This document shows positions 59,397 through 64,000 of a stretch of 64,000 nt of DNA, in pieces. A program made the translations under genes and the position numbers. The notes under the pieces are model-generated. The model was not told the origin of the DNA. It searched no databases and worked only from the letters and a program-made list of their open reading frames with translations. This DNA is from Lentzea pudingi (GTDB taxonomy: Bacteria; Actinomycetota; Actinomycetes; Mycobacteriales; Pseudonocardiaceae): positions 62,001 to 126,000 of the forward strand of contig NZ_BMNC01000004.1 in NCBI RefSeq assembly GCF_014646255.1, given 5' to 3'. The first letter of the stretch is position 1. The number at the start of each line of letters is the position of its first letter.

Positions 59397-60448
59397 CGGA
59401 TCTCCTCGTAGCCGTCGCCGGTCGCGACGAACTCGATCACTTCGCCCGCGGGCCGGCCGCACCGGCGGGCACAACCCGACCAGTGCACCGCGCCCGGACT
59501 GTCGGACCTGCTCCCTAGAATTGAAATTGGGGGTACCCGGCCCGGTACGTGTGTGTGGTGAGACCCCACGAGCCACGCGCGCACATCGGCTCGTACGTCG
59601 GAGAGCGACTTCGCGCAGCCGGGGCGGCCGGTGCAGGCGCTGACACCGTGCCACGGCGAGTCCGGGTCGGTGATGAGGCCGGACGTGTCGGTGCCGGCGG
59701 GCACGACCAGGCTGCGCCACGGGGTGAGGCGCAGGGCGACGCCGGGGAGCTGCTCCGCGTCGAGGCGGCCGAGCGGTACTCCCGGGGTCAACGGTGAAGG
59801 TGCGACAGGAGTCACAGCCGGGGTGATGCGCGGGGCGTCCGAGGTGCCGAAGTGCGCGGTGATCTTTCGCACACCGTCGTCCACTTCGGACAGGCGCCAG
59901 GCGGAGCCGCGCAGCTGCTGGAAGAGGCGGGCCGCGGTGACCACCGCGTCGACGGGATCGGTGACGCGGACGCCCGTGTCGGTCCCGGCCAGGAGGAGGG
60001 CCCACGTCGACGCACCGGTCCTGACCAGCCCGAAGTCGCCGCCCAGGCCGCTCACCGCGTGTCCCACCGTCAGCAGGAACCTGCCCGGCAGCGAGGCCAG
60101 GGAGGGGTCCGCGCACAGGGCCGCGTCGATCTCGTCGACCAGGCCCTGGTCGTCCTCTAGCGGCGCCGCGATGATGTTGCGGATCCGCTCGTGCGAGGCC
60201 GACGGCAGCAGGCCCGCCGCGGCCAGGCGCGCGCCCAGTTCCACGCCGTCCGCGAGGCCTCTGATCTGGAGGTTCGCGCGCGAGGTCAGTTCCACTGAAC
60301 CGTTCCCGAGCTCTGCCGCCGCGGTGCGCACGACGTCCCACTGAGCAGCGGGAAGAGTGCCGCCCGGCACCCGGATGCGCGCCAGCCCGCCGTCGGCCGC
60401 GGCATGCAGCTCGACGGCGCCGGGGCAGGCGTCCGGGTGACTACGCAT
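59393..60448 (-). CDS. cobG: Precorrin-3B synthase, with an unusual insertion
   Basis: 351 residues of the nitrite/sulphite-reductase-like family that makes precorrin-3B using O2. The ferredoxin-like repeats are visible (LARIRVPGGTLPAAQWDVV; VELTSRANLQIRGL), and the 4Fe-4S cluster ligands are C-x5-C (ACTGRPGC) and C-x3-C (SGCARRC). Between these pairs lie about 17 residues more than usual (SHHTHVPGRVPPISILGSRS), coded by an AT-richer stretch near 59515-59575. ATG 60448 is 7 nt after a TACAGT -10-like element on the minus strand, so it may be leaderless. Confidence 0.9.
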   Translation of the reverse strand: MRSHPDACPGAVELHAAADGGLARIRVPGGTLPAAQWDVVRTAAAELGNGSVELTSRANLQIRGLADGVELGARLAAAGLLPSASHERIRNIIAAPLEDDQGLVDEIDAALCADPSLASLPGRFLLTVGHAVSGLGGDFGLVRTGASTWALLLAGTDTGVRVTDPVDAVVTAARLFQQLRGSAWRLSEVDDGVRKITAHFGTSDAPRITPAVTPVAPSPLTPGVPLGRLDAEQLPGVALRLTPWRSLVVPAGTDTSGLITDPDSPWHGVSACTGRPGCAKSLSDVRADVRAWLVGSHHTHVPGRVPPISILGSRSDSPGAVHWSGCARRCGRPAGEVIEFVATGDGYEEIR

Positions 60449-60481
60449 AGGTCGGACTGTAACCCGCCGGTTAGGGTGAGC

Positions 60482-60579
60482 CCGAACGACGAAGCGCAGG
60501 AGGAAGCCGGTGCGAATCCGGCGCGGTCCCGCCACTGTGACCAGCGAACACCGCTGGGAGTCAGGAACTCTGCTTCGCC
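60482..60579 (+). ncRNA. Cobalamin (AdoCbl-type) riboswitch upstream of cobN
   Basis: Contains the B12-box core GCCGGTGCGAATCCGGC, then GCGGTCCCGCCACTGTGA, and the trailing GAGTCAGGAA. CGAAGC near 60489 pairs with GCTTCG at 60572-60577 to close the element. The platform downstream has a TGGGG/CCCCA hairpin (60594-60609) just before the GGAG of cobN. When cobalamin is bound it should lower cobN expression. Confidence 0.93.
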
Positions 60580-60626
60580 AGTCACCCGCAACCTGGGGCG
60601 CGGACCCCACGAGGGATGGAGCCTGC

Positions 60627-63600
60627 GTGATCCTTCTGCTGTCGACCTCCGACACCGACCTGCTGTCGGCGCGTGCGAGCGGTGCCGAGTACCGGCTCGG
60701 CAACCCCGCGCGACTCACGACCGACGACCTGCCCGCGCTCGTCGAGGGCGTGGACCTGGTCCTCGTGCGCATCCTCGGCGGCCGCCGGATGTGGGAGGAG
60801 GGCCTCGACTGGCTGCTGGCCAGCGGACTGCCCGTGGTGGTGCTCGGCGGTGAGATGCAGCCCGACGCGGCGCTGATGGAGCTGTCGACGGTGCCCGGTG
60901 GTGTGTGTGCCGAGGCGCACCTCTACCTCGCGCACGGCGGCCCGGCGAACCTCACCGAGCTGCACAAGTTCCTCTCCGACACCGTGCTGTTGACCGGCCA
61001 CGGCTTCGAGGCCCCCACCGCCACCCCCACGTGGGGTGTGCTGGAGCGCGAGGCCTCGCAGGCCGAGGGGCCGACGGTCGCGGTGCTCTACTACCGCGCG
61101 CACCACGTCGCCGGGAACACGGCGTTCATCCACGCGCTGTGCGACGCGATCGAGGCCAAGGGCGGCAAGGCCCTGCCGGTCTTCTGCTCCTCGCTGCGCA
61201 CCGCCGAGCCCGAGCTGCTCGACACGCTGCGGCAGGCCGACGCGCTCGTCGTGACGGTGCTCGCGGCCGGTGGCACGAACCCCGCGAAGGCCTCCGCCGG
61301 TGGCGACGACGACGCGTGGGACGTCGGTGCGCTGGCCGCCCTCGACGTGCCGATCCTGCAGGGCTTGTGCCTCACGTCGAGCCGCGAGACCTGGGACTCC
61401 AACGACGACGGACTGTCTCCTCTGGACACCGCGACCCAGGTCGCGATCCCCGAGTTCGACGGCCGGATCATCACGGTCCCGTTCTCCTTCAAGGAGATCG
61501 ACTCCGACGGCCTCACGATCTACGTGGCCGACCCGGAACGGGCGCTGCGCGTCGCGGGCATCGCCGTGCGGCACGGGCGGCTCAGGCACATCCCGGTCGC
61601 CGAGCGCAAGATCGTCGTGATGCTGTCGGCGTACCCGACCAAGCACTCGCGCATCGGCAACGCGGTCGGGCTCGACACGCCCGCGTCGACCGTCCGGTTG
61701 CTCAAGGCCATGCAGGAGCACGGTTACGACATCGGCACCGACCTGCCCGGCGTCGACGAGCTCGACGGCGACAAGCTGATCCACGCGCTGATCGCCGCCG
61801 GCGGCCAGGACGCCGACTGGCTCACGCAGGAGCAGTTCGAAAGCAACCCGATCCGCATCGCCGCGGCCGACTACCGCGAGTTCTACGAGACGCTGCCCGA
61901 CGACTTCCGCGAGTCGATGCGGGAGCACTGGGGCGAGGCGCCAGGCACGCTCTTCGTCGACCACTCGAAGTCGAAGGACGGCGAGATCGTGCTGGCCGCG
62001 CTGCGGTCCGGCAACGTCGCGGTGATCGTCCAGCCGCCGCGTGGCTTCGGCGAGAACCCGATCGCGATCTACCACGACCCGGACCTGCCGCCGTCGCACC
62101 ACTACCTCGCGGCCTACCGGTGGGTGGAGTCGAACTTCGGCGCGGACGCCGTGGTGCACGTCGGCAAGCACGGCAACCTGGAGTGGTTGCCCGGCAAGAC
62201 CGTCGGCATGTCGGCGTCCTGCGGCACGGACGCGGCGCTCGGTGACCTGCCGCTGATCTACCCGTTCCTCGTCAACGACCCCGGTGAGGGCACGCAGGCC
62301 AAGCGCCGCGCGCACGCCACGCTGGTCGACCACCTCGTGCCGCCGATGGCCCGCGCCGACAGCTACGGCGACATCGCGCGCCTGGAGCAGTTGCTGGACG
62401 AGTACGGGAACATCTCCGCGATGGACCCGGCCAAGGTGCCGGCGATCCGCGCGCAGATCTGGACGCTGATCAAGGCCGCGAAGCTCGACCACGACCTGGG
62501 ACTGGACGACCGGCCGCACGACGCGGAGTTCGACGAGTTCATCCTGCACGTCGACGGCTGGCTGTGCGAGGTCAAGGACGTCCAGATCCGCGACGGCCTG
62601 CACATCCTGGGTGAGGCGCCGACCGGGAGCGTGAGGGTCAACCTCGTGCTCGCGATGCTGCAGGCGCGGCAGATGTGGGGCGGTCAGGTCGCCGCGCTGC
62701 CCGGTCTGCGCGAGGCCCTCGGGCTCGTCGGCACGGCCCGTGAAGACGTTGACGCTGTTGAAGAACAGGCTCGTGCGCTCGTCCAGGCGATGGAGGACGC
62801 GGGCTGGGACCGTGCCGCCGCAGCGGGTCTGCACGAGTCCGTGGACGTGCAGAAGATCCTGGAGTTCGCCGCCGTCGAGGTCGTGCCCAGGCTCGCGCGC
62901 ACCACGGACGAGATGACGAACGTCCTGCACGCCTTGGACGGCGGGTACATCCCGGCCGGCCCGTCGGGTTCCCCGTTGCGCGGCCTGGTGAACGTGCTGC
63001 CGACCGGCCGCAACTTCTACTCGGTCGACCCGAAGGCCATCCCGTCGCGGCTCGCGTGGGAGACCGGCCAGGCGATGGCCGACTCGCTGCTCGAGCGGTA
63101 CCGCGCCGAGAACGACGGCGAGTGGCCGCCCTCGGTCGGCCTGTCGGTCTGGGGCACGTCCGCGATGCGCACCTCCGGCGACGACATCGCCGAGGTGTTC
63201 TCACTGCTCGGCGTGCGGCCGGTGTGGGACGACCAGTCGCGCCGCGTCACCGGCCTCGAAGTGGTTCCCCTGCAGGAACTGGACCGGCCGCGCATCGACG
63301 TCACGGTCCGCATCTCCGGCTTCTTCCGCGACGCCTTCCCGCACGTCGTGTCCATGTTGGACGATGCCGTGCAGCTGGTGGCGGCGCTGGACGAGCCCGC
63401 GGAGCAGAACTTCGTGCGCGCGCACATGCTGCGCGATCTCGAAGAGCACGGCGACCAGCGCCGGGCCACGTTGCGCGTCTTCGGTTCCAAGCCGGGCGCG
63501 TACGGCGCCGGTGTGCTGCCGCTGATCGACAGCCGCAACTGGCGCGACTCGTCCGACATCGCCGAGGTGTACGCGGTGTGGGGCGGGTACGCGTACGGCC

Positions 63601-64000
63601 GCGGCGTCGACGGTGTGGCGGCACGCGCGGACATGGAGTCGGCGTACCGGCGGATCGCGGTGGCGGCCAAGAACATCGACACCCGCGAGCACGACATCGC
63701 CGACTCGGACGACTACTTCCAGTACCACGGCGGCATGGTCACGATGGTGAAGGCGTTGACGGGCAAGGCGCCCGCCGCGTACGTCGGGGACAGCACGCGC
63801 CCGGAGGCGGTTCGCACGCGGACGCTGACCGAGGAGACCTCGCGGATCTTCCGCGCCCGCGTGGTGAACCCGCGCTGGATCGGGGCGATGCGCAACCACG
63901 GGTACAAGGGCGCGTTCGAGCTGCAGGCGACGGTCGAGTACCTGTTCGGCTACGACGCCACGACCGGCGTCGTCGCGGACTGGATGTACGAGAAGCTGAC
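60627..64000 (+). CDS. cobN: Cobaltochelatase subunit CobN (3' end outside the window)
   Basis: The large ATP-dependent cobalt chelatase subunit that inserts Co2+ into hydrogenobyrinic acid diamide. More than 1,120 codons are open to the right edge. GTG 60627 has GGAG 5 nt upstream. Recognisable CobN/BchH-type stretches are VMLSAYPTKHSRIGNAVGLD, VIVQPPRGFGENPIAIYHD, VHVGKHGNLEWLPGK, and NPRWIGAMRNHGYKGAFEL near the edge. Controlled by the riboswitch just upstream. It completes the late aerobic B12 steps encoded next to it. Confidence 0.97.
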   Translation, partial: MILLLSTSDTDLLSARASGAEYRLGNPARLTTDDLPALVEGVDLVLVRILGGRRMWEEGLDWLLASGLPVVVLGGEMQPDAALMELSTVPGGVCAEAHLYLAHGGPANLTELHKFLSDTVLLTGHGFEAPTATPTWGVLEREASQAEGPTVAVLYYRAHHVAGNTAFIHALCDAIEAKGGKALPVFCSSLRTAEPELLDTLRQADALVVTVLAAGGTNPAKASAGGDDDAWDVGALAALDVPILQGLCLTSSRETWDSNDDGLSPLDTATQVAIPEFDGRIITVPFSFKEIDSDGLTIYVADPERALRVAGIAVRHGRLRHIPVAERKIVVMLSAYPTKHSRIGNAVGLDTPASTVRLLKAMQEHGYDIGTDLPGVDELDGDKLIHALIAAGGQDADWLTQEQFESNPIRIAAADYREFYETLPDDFRESMREHWGEAPGTLFVDHSKSKDGEIVLAALRSGNVAVIVQPPRGFGENPIAIYHDPDLPPSHHYLAAYRWVESNFGADAVVHVGKHGNLEWLPGKTVGMSASCGTDAALGDLPLIYPFLVNDPGEGTQAKRRAHATLVDHLVPPMARADSYGDIARLEQLLDEYGNISAMDPAKVPAIRAQIWTLIKAAKLDHDLGLDDRPHDAEFDEFILHVDGWLCEVKDVQIRDGLHILGEAPTGSVRVNLVLAMLQARQMWGGQVAALPGLREALGLVGTAREDVDAVEEQARALVQAMEDAGWDRAAAAGLHESVDVQKILEFAAVEVVPRLARTTDEMTNVLHALDGGYIPAGPSGSPLRGLVNVLPTGRNFYSVDPKAIPSRLAWETGQAMADSLLERYRAENDGEWPPSVGLSVWGTSAMRTSGDDIAEVFSLLGVRPVWDDQSRRVTGLEVVPLQELDRPRIDVTVRISGFFRDAFPHVVSMLDDAVQLVAALDEPAEQNFVRAHMLRDLEEHGDQRRATLRVFGSKPGAYGAGVLPLIDSRNWRDSSDIAEVYAVWGGYAYGRGVDGVAARADMESAYRRIAVAAKNIDTREHDIADSDDYFQYHGGMVTMVKALTGKAPAAYVGDSTRPEAVRTRTLTEETSRIFRARVVNPRWIGAMRNHGYKGAFELQATVEYLFGYDATTGVVADWMYEKL

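Noticed and set aside
60582..62930. Long minus-strand frame opposite the riboswitch and cobN
   Set aside because: Low-complexity Arg/Val/Gly-rich translation with no motifs; it is antisense to cobN.

Overview
The window is high-GC (about 70%) actinobacterial chromosomal DNA with dense coding, many GTG/TTG starts, ATGA-type stop/start overlaps and several probable leaderless genes. Mycothiol chemistry (mscR), F420-type oxidoreductases, an AfsR/SARP regulator, an XRE/DUF397 pair, a sunset-domain ArfC-like protein and an aerobic cobalamin pathway together point to the Pseudonocardiales (a Lentzea/Saccharothrix/Lechevalieria-like soil actinomycete). This placement is inferred from gene content, not from a database match. 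I saw no rRNA, tRNA, CRISPR array, intact insertion sequence or prophage.

Layout. 0-13.7 kb: aspS; an aminoglycoside-phosphotransferase-fold protein; an SGNH hydrolase; a minus-strand operon of response regulator, histidine kinase and two tandem polytopic glycosyltransferases, with a small membrane-anchored DUF5666-like protein divergent from it; a 5'-nucleotidase-type metallophosphatase; an ArfA/ArfC-like pair; mug. 13.7-25.3 kb: a large SARP/NB-ARC/TPR regulator; divergent secreted NlpC/P60 and M15-like wall enzymes; an LLM oxidoreductase; a stand-alone DUF4041-like protein; a SRPBCC protein; a YtrA-type GntR operon with two ABC ATPases and one permease, headed by a 32-bp palindrome; an FAD oxidoreductase/epimerase pair. 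25.3-36.6 kb: a branched-chain-type substrate-binding lipoprotein, tex, a phosphodiesterase, a patatin, a decayed ROK-type regulator, an ECF sigma factor with a membrane partner, and a lipid cluster of two alpha/beta hydrolases around a WS/DGAT acyltransferase.

36.6-46.5 kb: a secreted repeat protein with a very recent internal duplication, a regulator/SDR divergent pair, a secreted protein with DUF2332, a 165-bp near-perfect palindrome that looks like a MITE, an enoyl-CoA hydratase, a mycothiol detoxification operon (VOC, mscR with an apparent frameshift, MBL hydrolase), and a thioredoxin/DUF1469/DUF3618/DUF4235 operon. 46.5-50.7 kb: a polar amino-acid ABC importer operon that ends in an unusual fusion of a class-V PLP enzyme with a DauR/YheO-type DNA-binding regulator. 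50.6-54.4 kb: DUF397/XRE pair and a large secreted CBM56 glucan-binding protein whose start codon lies against a LacI/CebR-type operator. 54.4-64 kb: an F420-dependent biliverdin-reductase-like enzyme followed by an aerobic B12 cluster: cobL-cobM-cobK on plus, cobG-cobH-cobIJ on minus, and cobN on plus behind a cobalamin riboswitch (cobN runs off the window).

Most interesting items: the 165-bp palindrome, the aminotransferase-DauR fusion, the duplicated cysteine-pair repeat protein, the dual-ATPase YtrA operon with its operator, the CebR-like operator on the CBM56 gene, the mscR frameshift and an AT-richer insertion inside cobG.
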